Part shown: positions 1-12,408 of the stretch, one piece after another
Numbering within the stretch: position 1 is the stretch's first letter
Layout of the letters: each line of letters begins with the position of its first letter
The notes under the pieces: generated by a model
Databases searched by the model: none
What the model was told of the DNA's origin: nothing
Seen by the model: the letters and a program-made list of their open reading frames with translations, nothing else
Made by a program: the position numbers and the translations under genes
Source: Hevea brasiliensis
Taxonomy: Eukaryota > Streptophyta > Magnoliopsida > Malpighiales > Euphorbiaceae
Reading direction: 5' to 3'
Assembly: GCF_030052815.1 (NCBI RefSeq)
Contig: NC_079500.1
Coordinates: 3,742,298 to 3,806,297, forward strand
Length of the DNA stretch: 64,000 nt

Positions 1-420
1 GATGGTCTCTGGTGTTCAAACTTCACCTTCTGACAAGTCAAGCACTTGGACACAAAGTCTGCAATGTCTCTCTTCATGCCATTCCACCAATAGCTATCTT
101 TCACATCATGGTACATCTTGGTGGAGCCTGGGTGGACACTGTACAGTGTATAGTGTGCCTCTCGCATGATTTCATTCCTGAGGTTGTCCACGTCGGGCAC
201 ACATATCCTAGAACCTTGCACTAGGGCGCCATCATTGGCAAATCCAAACTCACCACCTTCACCTTGCTGTACTCTTTCTATGATCTTCATCAATTGTTGG
301 TCTCTGTGCTGGGAAACTCTAACTCTGTCCCTCAAGTCTGGCCTCACTGAAAAGTGAGCCAACAATACCCCCTCATCTGAAAGATCTAGGATTAAACCTT
401 GATCCATCAACTCATGTACC
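1..420 (-). pseudogene. Element A integrase, N-terminal zinc-binding part (partial)
   Basis: Reading on from the RNase H frame past the stop at 423-425, the minus strand encodes a typical linker and the H-H-C-C zinc-binding region of a Ty3 integrase, with the Cys-x2-Cys pair close to the window edge. The catalytic core is off the window. Recognition is from familiar family motifs only. The intervening in-frame stop separates it from RNase H. Confidence 0.7.
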
Positions 421-422
421 TC

Positions 423-1094
423 CTAAATCAATGGTCTCTTCTCTGCTGAAATGTGCGCCAAACTGCCAGAAGATTTTCTGCTCAAAGCATCTGCTACAAC
501 ATTGGCCTTCCCAGGGTGGTACTGGATGGTGCAATCATAGTCTTTCAGAAGTTCCATCCATCTCCTCTGTCTCAAGTTTAAATCCCTCCGTTGGAAGATG
601 TACTTTAAACTCTTGTGGTCGGTGTATATCTCGCACACTTCACCATACAGGTAGTGTCTCCATATTTTAAGTGCAAAGACTACAGCCGCCATTTCCAAAT
701 CATGGGTGGGGTAGTTCTGCTCATGCCTCTTCAGCTGCCTTGAAGCATAAGCCACTACCTTTCCATTCTGCATCAAAACACACCCTAGGCCAACTCTGGA
801 GGTGTCACAATACACGGTGTATCCTTCACCACTCACAGGTAGTGTCAACACAGGGGCAGTGGTTAGACACTCCTTAAACTTCTGGAAACTCACCTCACAG
901 TCATCTGTCCAAATGAATGGAACATTCTTCCTGGTCAACTTAGTTAGGGGAGCCGCTATCCTGGAGAAATCTTGTACGAAACGCCTATAGTGGCCAGCTA
1001 AACCCAGAAAGCTTCGCACCTCAGTGACTGTTGTAGGCCTAAGCCAATCGATTCTGACTTCAATTTTCTTGGGATCCACTTGAATGCCGCTCAC
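423..1094 (-). pseudogene. Element A end of RT connection and RNase H domain
   Basis: An open stretch of 223 codons holds the conserved region after the RT palm ([12 protein letters not shown] type) and then a Ty3 RNase H, with the first catalytic Asp in a YCDTS context, the TDHKSL motif and the usual VVADALSR end. It hydrolyses the RNA of RNA-DNA hybrids during reverse transcription. It lies in a different frame from the RT stretch before it, because one extra base near 1085-1095 shifts the frame, and it ends in an in-frame stop before integrase. Confidence 0.88.
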
Positions 1095-2385
1095 TAGAAA
1101 CCACGTTTCCCAAGCATGAGATGCTATCTACACCAAAATCACATTTTGAAAATTTGGCATATAGCTGGTGCTCCCTCAAGGTCTGCAACACCATCCTCAA
1201 GTGCCACACGTGTTCTTCCTCGGTCTGAGAGTATACCAAAATGTCATCTATGAATACGATGACAAAACGGTCCAAAAATGGCTTGAACACCCGGTTCATC
1301 AAGTCCATGAAGGCTGCTGGTGCATTAGTGAGTCCAAAAGACATCACCAAGAACTCATAATGACCATATCTTGTCCTGAATGCCGTTTTGGACACGTCCT
1401 TATTCCTGATTCTCAATTGATGGTAGCCTGATCGCAGGTCTATTTTGGAAAAGAATCTAGCCCCTTGGAGCTGATCAAACAGATCATCGATCCGAGGAAG
1501 TGGATACTTGTTCTTCACAGTCACCTTGTTCAGCTGTCTATAGTCAATGCACAACCTCAATGACCCATCCTTCTTTCTAACAAATAGAACAGGAGCACCC
1601 CAGGGTGAAGTGCTCAGACGTATGAAACCCTTGTCCAAAAGCTCCTGTAGTTGCTCCTTCAGCTCTTTCAATTCTGCTGGTGCCATCCTGTAAGGTGGCA
1701 TGGATATGGGGTTTGTACCCGGCACAACATCAATGTAAAACTCTATTTCCCTTCCTAGTGGCAACCCTGGAAGCTCCTCTGGGAGGACATCCATAAATTC
1801 TCTGACAACAGGAACATTTTTCATGCTGACACCTTCTACAGATGTATCTCTCACCAATGCCAAATACCCTTGACATCCACGCCTCAACATTTTTCTAGCA
1901 CTAATTGCTGACACCAAATTATATGGAGCCACGCTCCTGTCACCATCAAAGCTAAACTCTTCCACACCAGGTATGTGGAAATACACCTTTTTGTTCCTGC
2001 AGTCTAAGGTGGCATAATGAGTTGCCAACCAATCCATCCCCAAAATTACATCAAAATCCATTACTGGTAGAGGAACCAAGTCTGCTGGGAGGATCTTTCC
2101 ATCCACTACCACTGGGCTACCCGGAAAAACCATATCTACATCTATGTTGTCACTAAGTGGGGTAGCTACCGACAAAGGACATTCTAAGGTTTTAGGGTTT
2201 CTACCCAACCTCATGGCAAACACAGGGGAGACAAATGAGTGCGTAGCACCCGGATCTATCAAAACACGAGCCTCATAAGAATGTACAGGAAGAATACCGC
2301 CACAATTGCATTTGAAGCTTGAGCATGCTGGTGGGTCAGGGTGAAAACCCGAGCTTGACCCTACCCGAGTGGCGTAACCCGACAT
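1060..2385 (-). pseudogene. Element A aspartic protease and reverse transcriptase
   Basis: 441 codons. Near the start is a retropepsin-like motif, [10 protein letters not shown], with Pro where Ser or Thr is usual after the catalytic Asp, followed by the GMDWL motif of Ty3 proteases. RT begins near residue 230 with the PYRMAPAE motif, then [17 protein letters not shown], the [11 protein letters not shown] palm motif and the catalytic FIDD box. The protein runs out of frame soon after the palm. It copies the element RNA into DNA in cytoplasmic particles. Upstream, the gag knuckle lies in another frame. Confidence 0.9.
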
Positions 2386-2699
2386 CGACTTCTACCTCCT
2401 GATCTGCCTCCAAATCCACGTTCCCCTTGTCCTCGGCCCTGTTGGCCACTGAACTGACTGCCTGCCATGCTGGAAGCACTAGGATACAACTGTCGAGGAA
2501 CATTTGCAACAGAACCTTGTGACCCCATCTGTAGCTCGCTGAACACGGGGCATTCCCTAGCAAAGTGACCTGGTTGGCCACACCTGAAGCATACTCCTGC
2601 ACCCATCAGACAAGGTCCTGAATGTCCTCTTCCACACTGTGCACAAGGTGCTAAGGAGGATCTGAACTGCACCAGAATCTGCATTCTAATCGTGACCAC
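2361..2699 (-). pseudogene. Element A gag, nucleocapsid part with CCHC knuckle
   Basis: This frame carries a canonical zinc knuckle, CFRCGQPGHFARECP (C-x2-C-x4-H-x4-C), preceded by a second Cys-rich stretch and followed by a Gly/Arg/Gln-rich tail. It is the RNA-binding end of gag. It overlaps the end of the capsid frame and the start of the protease frame in different phases, so two small frameshifts have split what is normally one gag-pol frame. Confidence 0.85.
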
Positions 2700-3654
2700 T
2701 GCTGGATCCGTACCCTAGTCTGAATCCTCGAGGTTTGTGTCTAAAACCACTTTTCTTGTTCCTACTCTTTTCTCTGTAATTACTCTGGCCACCACTATCC
2801 GGAGTACCCATTTGGGGAGCACCTGAAGAACCCTCTGCTCTGTTTTTCTTTGCTCTTCCGCTGTCATCCACATCATAGCTAATCTCTATCTGTCTGGCCC
2901 GATCAACTATCACATCAAAAGACTGATCAGACATCATGGCCAGGTTTGCATACCTCCTGTTAAGCCCCTTTAGGAATCTCTTCACCTTCATAGTTTCTGT
3001 AGCTACTGCTGTAGGGGCATATCTGCTCAATTCCAGAAACTCTGTAGCATATTCATCTACAGACCTGCCATTCTGTCTTAAGGCCTCAAAGGCCCACTGC
3101 TTTTGATCCCTGAAGCTTTCTGGCACAAACCGATTGATGAACAGTTCCACAAACTGAGCCCATGACAAACCCTCCATCCGAGGTAACACGTAGTCATTCA
3201 TCCATTGTCTAGGCATAGGCCCCATGACATGCTGCACACACTCAACAAGTCTTCTATCAGTCAACTGCAACTCTGTTCCTGCCTGTCTGCAGGAATCCAA
3301 AAACCGATATGCATCGTCTGACACATCATAAGTACCAGGCACCAATTTCTTAAAATTGATGATCTGCTTGTAAGGTTCCCCTCTTGGTGCGGTGGACTGC
3401 TGCTGCTGTGGAGGGTGGACCATATGCTGCGCCATCATATCGATGGTTCTCTGCAACCCAGCTAGAGTAGCTGCCATGGGGTCCATGGGACCCTGTGCCA
3501 TAAAGGACTGATCCTGTACTGGTGGCAACTGCTCTTCTGCTTGAGCAGCTCTAGGCCTCCTACCCCGCCTCCTCGGGCGGCGCCTCATCTGTCTTGACAC
3601 CTCGTCGGGCACATCCAGTTACAGTGCAGTGGCAGCTCTCCTGCTTCTACGCAT
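2686..3654 (-). pseudogene. Element A gag, capsid part
   Basis: The likely start is the ATG at 3652-3654, which opens an Arg-rich N terminus. An in-frame TAA about 11 codons later breaks it, and the frame then continues open for about 300 codons. A retrotransposon gag domain is recognisable (PRQWMNDYVLPRMEGLSWAQ region and RSVDEYATEFLELS). It would form the particle shell. The frame closes just before the zinc knuckle. Confidence 0.82.
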
Positions 3655-3865
3655 TTTCCTGAAATTCAGCAGCATTAGCCCACAAAATTCAAAACTGTAC
3701 ATTACACAGCTCTATCGACTCATATTTACACATAATATATGAAGCAGAGACTAGAAGCAAAGACGACAATGCAAGACGAATGTGAACCCTATATTTCCGC
3801 ATGTGACTCCTAGTAGACTCTTCTCAATACTTTAGACAAACATTCCCTAAGAATCTGGAGCCTAA

Positions 3866-3877
3866 GCTCTGATACCA
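3866..3877 (-). other. Element A primer binding site (tRNA-iMet type)
   Basis: The minus strand reads TGGTATCAGAGC, the classic plant primer site complementary to the 3' end of initiator tRNA-Met. It lies four bases inside the LTR end, where minus-strand DNA synthesis would start. This fixes the orientation of element A and the inner end of its 5' LTR. Confidence 0.9.
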
Positions 3878-3881
3878 CATT

Positions 3882-6483
3882 TGTCACGACCCAACCTATG
3901 GGCCACTCCAAGACTAGGACTCAGGCGACCTAAAGCCACCGAGGCCCGTAGTAAGCCTAACTGTTCATTAACCCAACTCTAAGGCCCATTTGGGCCCAAA
4001 TTCAAGAAAACAAACGGACAGAGTCCGGCCATAAAATAGACTTTCCAACGGGGAGTTTCGACTCACCCGACCTGTAAACACAATAAATACTCAATTGGGG
4101 AGCTCAGCTCACCCTCCACATACTCATCAGCATAAAAATAAATGGGAGCTCAGCTCCCTCATCCAATCCATCAAACATGCATAGAATATTAAGTTTACAG
4201 GTCCAAAATAATAATTTAGGTTACAGACCCAAATCAAATAAACATTTCTAACACATGCGGAAATTCTAAGATTTAACAAGTTTATACAAACATTAGTAAT
4301 CGACCTGCGAGGGAGAAAGCAGGTTAACCTCAAAAATATCCTCCTGTGGCATGTAAAAATTTTTGAACAGGAGTGAGCGTTCGACTCAGAGAGTAAAATA
4401 TCAATTTTAACCATAATCTCTATAACTATCTAGTACTAATGCAACCTGTTGAGTGAAACGCAACAGCAACAACGTTTTCACATCATAACATCAAAAGGTA
4501 ATTTGGAGCACTCACGCACCCTGTAGCATCAATCATAATATATGGGAGCTGATCCCCTATACAGCTCTCTTAAATCCAACCTGGTGCCAGCGAAGAACTC
4601 AAGCCGGACTTTCGCTTAATAAACCAAATCGAGGGTCCCAGCGAAGAACTCAAGCCGTGACTACCCCTCGAAGGATCGGGTCCCAGCGAAGAACTCAAGT
4701 CGTGACTACCCGTCCTGTCCATAGTCCACACCACATCACACGCACACCAACGCACGCACACTGCTCCAAATTACCACAACAACATTCATGGCACGTTAAC
4801 AGTTATGAATGCAACATAAATCGTGCCTAGAGTTTAACTATATAATATATGCATATAAGTGATGCATGGGCATGCTGAACATATAATAATATTGAAATTA
4901 CAATTAAAATTAATATTTTACTCACAGACTTGACGACAATCACTGTGGCGGCTGGGCGGAGGAAGAAGGTCATTCCACCACCGACAATTATATTACAATT
5001 ATTTAATACAAATGACTCAATACAATTCAAGAAAAGACCAATTACGTCCTAAGTCGTGCCAAAAATCCGGCAGAGTCTCCCCTATACCTAGGACCTACCC
5101 AACCTGCAAAAGGGCTCAAAACACACTTCTATACTCACAATCCATATATCCACAACTCAATCACAACACATAGCCCCTCCTGGGCCCATCAAATCAATCA
5201 TCCATCACAATATGTAAAATTTCAATTTAATCCTTATAATTGATCATTTTTGCAAAAACTGTCCAAATAAGCTCTAAAAATTATAAAACTTTGCCCCGCG
5301 GTCCTTAGCAACATTACTAAGCTATTGCAAAAAGAATCGTAATTTTCTAAGCTACCACGAATATTTTATGGATTTTTAATCCTATTTAAGCACTAGAAAA
5401 TTACGAAAAAGCAAGGTTCGGGTTTACCTTTGCCGATTCCGACTTCGGGGACGCGCTCGGGACGTCTGACAATGGGGGGCTATCCAAAACCTCGGCCCAA
5501 TTCGGAGACATTTCCAGAATCAGTCCGTTCGCCGAATTTCACGCATCGGCCAATCGCCGAATTTTCGCGAATTGAGGATACCTACACGAAGCCCATAACA
5601 CGGGGGTTAGTACATAAATTTTTCAGAATTTTCTAAACTCATTAAATGCTCGGAAAAACACTACAAAGTTCCGTGGGACCCACCGAAAAATAGTGTCGAA
5701 AAAATTTGAAATTTATGTCGCCGCGAAGCTCTCGACGAGTGGAGCGTGCTGGTACCCTCGGTTTTCTCGTGGGATTCACGATTTTTGAGAAATCTAGCCC
5801 AAAAGTCGAAATGGGCTAAAATCTTCCCGAGCAAAAATCGGACAAACCGCTCGATGGATTTCGGCGTTCTTGGTGTCTATGGAAAGCTCTCGCCGAGTAG
5901 ATAATTTTTGACACAAGACCTGGTCCAATTGGTGGCCGGATCGGCCGGATTTTGGCCGAAGAAGCCGAAACGCCGCGAGGGAGGATTCGCGTTTCCGCCG
6001 TTTGAGGCGCGCGGCCGGGAGGGAGGCTGGGTGGCGCGCCTACGGCCGGGTGGGTGGGGAGGTGGGCCTGGCCAGGGGAGGGAGGAGAGAGAAAAGAGAG
6101 AGAAAAGGAAGAGGGAACGACGCGCGCGGGGAAGGGAAGAAGAAAAAGGAAAAGGCCGGTCCGATTCGACCGGTCCGATCCGGTCCGGTTCGATTCGGCC
6201 GGTCCGATTCAAGATACAAAATTTTGAATTTTTACTCTGCCTCGGGATCGAAAACGAGGTCCAAAAATTCCGGAAAAAATTCCAGAAAACTCAGAAAAAT
6301 ACGTAGACTCCAAATATATTTTTAGTTTTGCCACGTGGTCTTTAAATTAATTTTTAAAAATCATCAAAGTTTATATTTTCGGAAAATCGAACCCGATTTT
6401 TAAAATCCGAAAAATCTCAAAAAAATTCCAAAAAATTAAAATACCAAAAATGCTCATAAAATTTAAAATTTTGAGGTGTTACA
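3882..6483 (-). repeat. Element A 5' LTR
   Basis: The 2602-bp segment begins TGTCACGACC and ends GGTGTTACA on the plus strand, giving the TG...CA ends with short imperfect inverted repeats. The primer site is directly next to it. The partner LTR is off the window, so the length rests on the termini alone. The part around 5430-6190 is markedly GC- and CpG-rich compared with the AT-rich surroundings and probably holds the promoter. Open frames there on both strands are composition artefacts. Confidence 0.8.
4587..4735. repeat. Short direct repeats inside element A LTR
   Basis: Three copies of CCAGCGAAGAACTCAAG start at about 4587, 4638 and 4683, each followed by related sequence (CGTGACTACCC in the last two). 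The spacing is 45-51 bp. It is an internal minisatellite of the LTR; no function is evident. Confidence 0.75.
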
Positions 6484-6947
6484 ACTTATCTAGTTGCAAT
6501 ATTATAGTCGCTCAACTTAAAAATGTAACATAAAACCCCATTAACTTTTATATTTTGCACAATAAAATCGCTCTAATATCCAATTATCAGTTTTTCAATT
6601 AGACGCTGATCTGGACAATTTTAGCATGGAGCTTAGTCAATATTTCTCTTTTCTCTCTCAAGTCATGTACAAATAGAATCATTCTTCTCTCTATAAATAG
6701 AATAATTTTTCATGCGTAAATAGAATAATTTTACACTTTGCATAAGAGAGGAGAGAGAAATGTTGACTAAGTGTCATGCGGGAGCTATTCATATCAGTTT
6801 CTAACTGAAAAATCAGTAATTGAAAGGAAGAGGGATTTTACTGTGCAAAATTTAAAAGTTTAGAAGATTTTATGTTACATTTTAAAGTTAAAGAACTATA
6901 ATGTTACAACTATATAAGTTTAAGGACAGTTGTTGAAATTTATCTCT
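6484..6947. mobile_element. Foldback (MITE-like) element with long inverted repeats, cut by element A
   Basis: The left arm (from 6484) and the right arm (to 6919) are reverse complements over about 200 bp each with modest divergence, for example the ATGTAACATAAAA and TTTTGCACA blocks in the left arm and their complements in the right. The outermost part of the right arm, 6920-6947, has no partner here because element A's LTR begins exactly at 6483; its partner should lie beyond element A. There is no coding capacity. Superfamily cannot be assigned. Confidence 0.75.
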
Positions 6948-7396
6948 TAATATAGTATTCATTTGTTCATTCAGCGCAAATAACACAAAATTTTCCCCTT
7001 TTCCAGGGAAATCAGTTTTTGTATAAATTACAGGAACTAACAGTACTTGAAACATCCAAAATCAGAATGGCTCGCCTTCGTAAAATCAGAACAGACAATT
7101 GTAATTCTGTCAAATCTTTCTGCTGTGCAGATAGGGATGAATTTGACCAAACTTGATAGAAAATCACTAACTTAAAATGAACTTCAGCTACCAGTCAAAC
7201 AAGTGACACATGAAATATTATTTAATTTACACAACATAAACAAACATTACTATTTATTTATAAATGTGTTGGTCCACTTATTTCAAATGAAGACAATCTT
7301 GAAGAGCAACAATTTCTTGCTGCAGTAGGGAGCTAAAGACAATGAAGCTGAAAGGCCTATGTAATATTTGCCTTGCTTTCCATCCAACAGCCAAAA
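6948..7396. other. 3' flank of reductase gene 1
   Basis: AT-rich DNA between the foldback element and the stop codon of gene 1. It should contain the 3' untranslated region and polyadenylation signals of gene 1, but no single signal stands out. No further gene is seen. Confidence 0.5.
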
Positions 7397-9827
7397 TCAA
7401 ATGCTAAGGAAGCCGTTCTCCTTCAAGCTTTCAATAGTGTCCTTCAAACTCACCTCCAAAGGAATGAAGTCAATACCCAAAGTTTTCGCTTTTTCCTTTG
7501 ATATCCCATACTTTGTCAAGTAATTCAATCCAGGGCCACTCCTGCAATGGACGAACAACATAAGACCCTTAACTGTCGGAATCGGCAGACGTTTATGGTA
7601 AGTCATTAAGCGTTCATATCCATTTTAGAATGAACTTGAGATCATATTCCATGATCCTTACTGAAGTCTCATAATTATAAAACTTGATCATCAATATAAC
7701 TAGTCCAACATGATCATTATTCAATAGATTGCAAAAAAATAAAAAATCAATACTTTTCTGGAAGTTGCAATGTAGGATAATGTTGATGCACAATCTTCAG
7801 AACCTCAGAGAAGTGAAGATCTCTCTCAATTAAACAATATCGGCCACTAGCTGAAGGAATCTCCAAAGCCTGAATATGTGCATGTGCAACATCTCTTACA
7901 TCAACAGATCTGTAATATGCATCTGGATACTCTGGAGCTCCTGCAATAAAAAAAAAAAAATCAGTCAATTGGTCCCCAAGAAATCATGTAAAATTGTGTG
8001 GTTAAATTAAGGCAAAACTTTCAAGCTATCATGTCATCATATGAGAGTCCAGAAATTTGTCAAGGTGAAGCCAACATTAAATACTTGAAATTTACATGGA
8101 AGACAGCTTATGTGTATCATAAAATACTTGCTGGAGCATACCATTTATGAGGTTCAAAAGCATCTCCACAGAATGATTAATAGTTGGCTGCAAAAGAGGA
8201 CCGACAACAAACACGGGATTTATTGTAACCAAATCCATCCTGTTGTCTTTTGCAAATTCCCAAGCAGCCTGCTCGGCTAATGTTTTTCCAAGTTGATACC
8301 AAAGCTGGAGAAACAAAAGGCCAAATTATCTCATAACCAAAATACTAATTATGATATCAAATTCAAGTTGATTTCATTGTACAACTAACAAGATTCCAAT
8401 TGGGATGGATAAATTGAAAAGTAATCAAGATTGATGTGCTCAAGGGTAGACCGTGATGGCCATATCCCTTTTTCATCTTCTTTTAAGTTACTAATTTCAG
8501 GGATAATGAGGACTGTTATAATAGTAGACAAACCTTGCGTTCCACGCAAACAGCTGGGTTAGAAAACCAAGTCTCATCAACAATTACATCAGGGGCCAGA
8601 TTATTGCCACTGTAAGGAACAGCAGCAAATGAAGATGTTACAATCACTCTCTTGATAGAAGGCCCTTTTGCACAAGATCTAAGAACATTAAGTGTTCCCT
8701 TCACTGCAGGATCAACTAGTTCAACCTGATACATAGAAATAGTCTACCATGAACAGTTATATCTTATATGACACTAAGCCTATCAAGCAGTAATTATGTC
8801 AACATAATCAAATGAGGAAGACAATTAAAATTTAAGGAACAAATAGTGCACGAGTTACAAGAGAGAATCGGAGAATGAGGCAGTGAAAATTGGAATGAGG
8901 CAGTTATATCTATTGACATATCAAGATTAATTGGAATGAGGCAGTGAAAAGGTTGTCGAAGGTGATGGACCTGAGGATCGGCATTGGCTTGAAGGGATAC
9001 AGGGGAGGCTGTGTGGAAAACAGCTTCACACCCATAAACTGCAGCATCAAAAGATCCTTCTTCCAATAAATCAGCTTTGAGCAAGCGAAGTCTTTCCTTG
9101 GCTCCCTCAAGTGCAAGCAAGTGTGCAGTTTTCTTCGGATCATCTGAGGTACAGAATACAGATTCAAAGAGCTGAAGCATGAGTCCAATGACAACACTGA
9201 ATGTTCTGTTGAAAGTAAACACTAAAACAAGCAAACTAATTTAAGATTTCACATCAGTTTAGTAAAATTTTACTCATATGCTAGCATATTATCTCTCCCT
9301 CCTTCTTGATTGGTACTAATTTCATCCGTTTGTTTATAATAAAGATACATGATAAATTAAGTCATGCGGCTACTTGATCAAACTGAGGGCTGACTCAATT
9401 CATTCTTTAACAAGCAAATCGCAGGATATAAAATTGTCAATAATCAACAATACCACAACAAAAAATGCTAGGAGCAATTAAATTCCCTTGAAATTTTATT
9501 AAATGGAAAAACAAATTAAGTCAAACCCAGAACTAAAACATAAAAATTACATCCACAGCCGCACAGGCACAACCAGAGTCAGTATAAAATAAAACCCAGA
9601 AACCAGAATTTGAAAAGCTGAACCTCATTCAAAGAAACTAAGGTTCATAAATGACCCAACTGAGCTTGTAATTGGCAAAAAAAAAACAGAAAGGTTGGGA
9701 GAGATTTACTTGGGTCACGGACAGTGGCTTTGACAGTGTAGCCTCTTTGAAGCAAGAATTTGATTAGCCAGGATGCTATGTAACCAGACCCTCCTGTCAC
9801 ACAGACCACCTTTCCTTCTCCACTCAT
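7397..9827 (-). CDS. CCR-like / phenylacetaldehyde reductase-like NADPH-dependent reductase (gene 1, intact)
   Basis: Six exons join in frame to 325 codons: 9827-9710, 9143-8971, 8725-8534, 8304-8142, 7940-7754 and 7541-7397, all with GT-AG introns. The protein is an extended short-chain dehydrogenase. It has the Rossmann motif TGGSGYIA (residues 11-18), an R-x5-K NADPH-phosphate motif (R37, K43), TSS at 127-129, and the catalytic pair Y164/K168 in LWYQLGK. True cinnamoyl-CoA reductases carry NWYCY there, so this belongs to the CCR-like/PAR/CAD1-type side branch. Those enzymes reduce aromatic or other aldehydes in the cytosol; the substrate is not predictable. The segment after PEK (SGPGLNY) differs from its neighbours, which have CQDDKPF or similar. 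It is the only copy in the cluster that looks fully functional. Confidence 0.93.
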
Positions 9828-9997
9828 TTTCTCTCGGTGAATTAGCTCTAAAAGGTGGAGTCCCTGCAAGGAGAAAAAAAATTGGAGAAGGGAAGGAAGT
9901 AAGATTATGCTTTTTCTCTCTGACAAGAAGTAAAGCGTTGGATCTTAGAAGCTCTGACTTATGGAGTTACTATACGGTGGGATCGTGATTCCGTGCA

Positions 9998-10005
9998 AAT
10001 ATATA
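9998..10005 (-). promoter_or_regulatory. Possible TATA box of gene 1
   Basis: TATATATT on the minus strand lies about 170 bp upstream of the gene 1 start codon, a reasonable distance for a plant TATA box plus 5' leader. In AT-rich DNA this is weak evidence. Confidence 0.3.
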
Positions 10006-10019
10006 ACATAAGAAATCAA

Positions 10020-11578
10020 TCATGAAAAGGACAATTAAATATAAATTATTTTAAAAAAATTATTTTTAATATATAAATAAAATTGAATTTTACAAAATTT
10101 ATTATAATTTAATTATTATTTATTTGAATTAATTTAATAAAATATGTTTATTTTTGTTTTGATTAAAATTATTATTTAGAGAATATCAACTTATAAATAA
10201 TATTAATATTTAGAAATCAAATAATAACTTATCTTTTAATATATCATAATTAAAATTTCATCTTCTACTTGACATTTTTCAGGTACTATATATTATAATA
10301 TTTATATGTGTTTATATATGCATGTATAAGTTTTTTTTTGATATTTTAATAAAATTATTAATATTTAAAAAATAATTTTATTTTTTGAAAGAAAGAAGTT
10401 TTTTTTAAATAACTTATTTTTTTAATTCGAAAAGTATTTTTAATTTATTCATTTCTTAAGTATCTCAAATTTAAAAAAAAATTTCTAATAAAAAAATTTT
10501 CAAAAAATTAAAAAAAAAAATAAATTTTATCTCATATAAAATTATATAGTTAAAAAAAAGAGATTTGCATGTTATTTTTATAAAAAGATAGATCCAAGTG
10601 AATTTATTTTTTATTTTATTTTATTTTTTTAGTGAAGGGAGTAGAAAAATGAAAATTCAAATCTAAACCTATCAAGTGAGTGATATGTTTTCAACTATTA
10701 ATCAAGGCTAAATTTTATATTTTATTCAATAATTAAATGTTGAGATAATAAGAAAATTATTTATATATATATTTTTAAAATTTAATTTGAATAATTTACT
10801 TTTAATTAAATTAAACATGTAAATTTAATAAGATGACAAATGATGATGTTTGATGCCATTTAAAAGAATTAAAAAAAGATTATAATATAAATATGTTTAA
10901 ATATTAAAGACCATAGAATTAAAGATATAAACCATTAATCAAATGTGTATTTTTTTTTAAAAATGGGAAGCTTTTTTATTTTGATAAAAAATAATAATGC
11001 AAAATCCTTATTTGACAAATAATTTTAGTTTGGTAAAATGTTCAATTTAGTCTCTATATTTATTGGAGAAGTTCAATTTAGCTCATTTTCAACTTTTTAT
11101 CCAAATTAGTATAAAAGTTTTAATTTAAACTTAATTTAGTCTAAAAATTAAAATTTATGGATTAAATTTTTCGATTTCTTGATTTAAATAAAAAATTAAG
11201 AATCTAAATATTTTAATTTTGGGATTAAATTTTTTGGTTTCTTGATTTAAACCTAAAAATTAGAAGCTCAATTTTTTTATTTTTTATTTTTTATTTCTAG
11301 ACTAAATTAAACTTTTTTGGGGTGTAATTAAATTTTAAACCATTTTAGTTATTAGGATTTTTGCGTTTGCTAACTAAATTATGAAATTGTTAAAATGTAC
11401 TAATTCTTTATTTTATTTAGCTATATCAAACACTAATTGCATTCCAAATAAAATTGGATATATTATTGGAAAGGATTTCTTTGAATGCATTTCTTAGTTT
11501 ATCTAATATCTGGATGATGAGACCCACCTATTAAATACTTGAATCTAATATATTTATATCTGTAGTAAATTAGGTTTA
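10020..11578. other. AT-rich intergenic DNA without genes
   Basis: Extremely AT-rich spacer between gene 1 and gene 2, with many A or T runs and no credible open frame on either strand. The part around 11030-11340 contains repeated phrases such as CAATTTAGTC and GATTAAATTTTT in loose direct and inverted order, typical of old, degraded plant repeats. Confidence 0.6.
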
Positions 11579-11796
11579 TTAGGACTGTGCATAGTTCTCG
11601 AGATCCCGAACTGAACCGATAAACCGTAGCAAATAGAAGATATTTAAATACTTTAGTTTGATTTTGATTCTTCACTAAGAATTGAATCGGAACCATAACG
11701 AAACTGAAGTGAAACTATACCGAACCAGAATCGAATCGAGAATCAAATTTCTACGTATTTTTTTATTTTTCTTAGATATATTATATATTTTTAATA

Positions 11797-11856
<60 letters not shown>

Positions 11857-12408
11857 TTTTAATTATGAACTAAATATCACCTATAATTATATTTTATTTC
11901 TCTATATTTTTTAATAATTTTAGTTATAAATACATTAAATTACCTAATTCTTAATTTTAAATGTACTTTTATACTATACATATGTTAATTCATAATTATA
12001 GTTATATTTTATAATGAAATATTACATAATTAATAAATAGTTAAAATATATATTATATAATATACTTTTATATTATATAATATACTTAATTCTAAATTAT
12101 ATATGCATTTTATAATTAAAAATTATATAATTTAGAAATAGTTAAAAGACATATTATAAGATATATTATGTATTAATAATGCAATTCAAAACTTAGATGT
12201 TAATTTAAATATGACATTTTTTAAAGAAATAATTATATAAAATTGTTTCAAGAACTGATAACTAAACTGGAATTGAAGAACTGAGAATCGTATAAAAATT
12301 GAAACTGAAACAATAAAGAACTGACCTAGAACCGTACCGAAATTTTAGTTCGATTCCGATTTCCAGGCAAACTTCAAACTGAATTGAAACCGCACACGCT
12401 AGGGTCTA
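11579..12408. mobile_element. Possible hAT-type MITE (low confidence)
   Basis: The left end reads AGGACTGTGCATAGTTC. The right end, read as its complement, gives AGACCCTAGCGTGTGCGG. Both resemble the degenerate TAGGGxTGTGCAxGGTTC ends of plant hAT-like MITEs. ACCGAA/GAACCG-rich stretches follow at both ends in opposite orientation, and the middle is AT-rich. The match is loose and no target duplication was confirmed. Confidence 0.35.
11800..11853. repeat. (TA)n microsatellite
   Basis: About 27 uninterrupted TA dinucleotides inside the AT-rich middle of the possible MITE. Likely length-variable. Confidence 0.95.

Larger units (their letters stand above)
1..6483 (-). mobile_element. Element A: Tekay-like Ty3 LTR retrotransposon, 5' part (truncated by window edge)
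   Basis: The element reads on the minus strand. A 2.6-kb LTR is followed by a tRNA-Met-type primer site, gag with a CCHC knuckle, protease, reverse transcriptase, RNase H and the first part of integrase. The integrase end and the 3' LTR lie beyond the left edge, so a chromodomain could not be checked. Domain order PR-RT-RH-IN makes it Ty3-type; the very long LTR and protein style fit the Tekay (Del) group, which is inference. The coding region changes frame at least three times and has in-frame stops, so this copy is dead as read. Its LTR end lies inside a foldback element. Confidence 0.85.

Noticed and set aside
5877..6325. Overlapping open frames on both strands rich in Arg, Gly and Pro
   Set aside because: They lie in the GC-rich part of the element A LTR; low stop-codon density there explains them, and no protein family is recognisable.
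7397..9827. Assignment of gene 1 as a true cinnamoyl-CoA reductase (lignin pathway)
   Set aside because: The NWYCY signature of genuine CCR is replaced by LWYQLGK, as in CCR-like/PAR/CAD1-type proteins.
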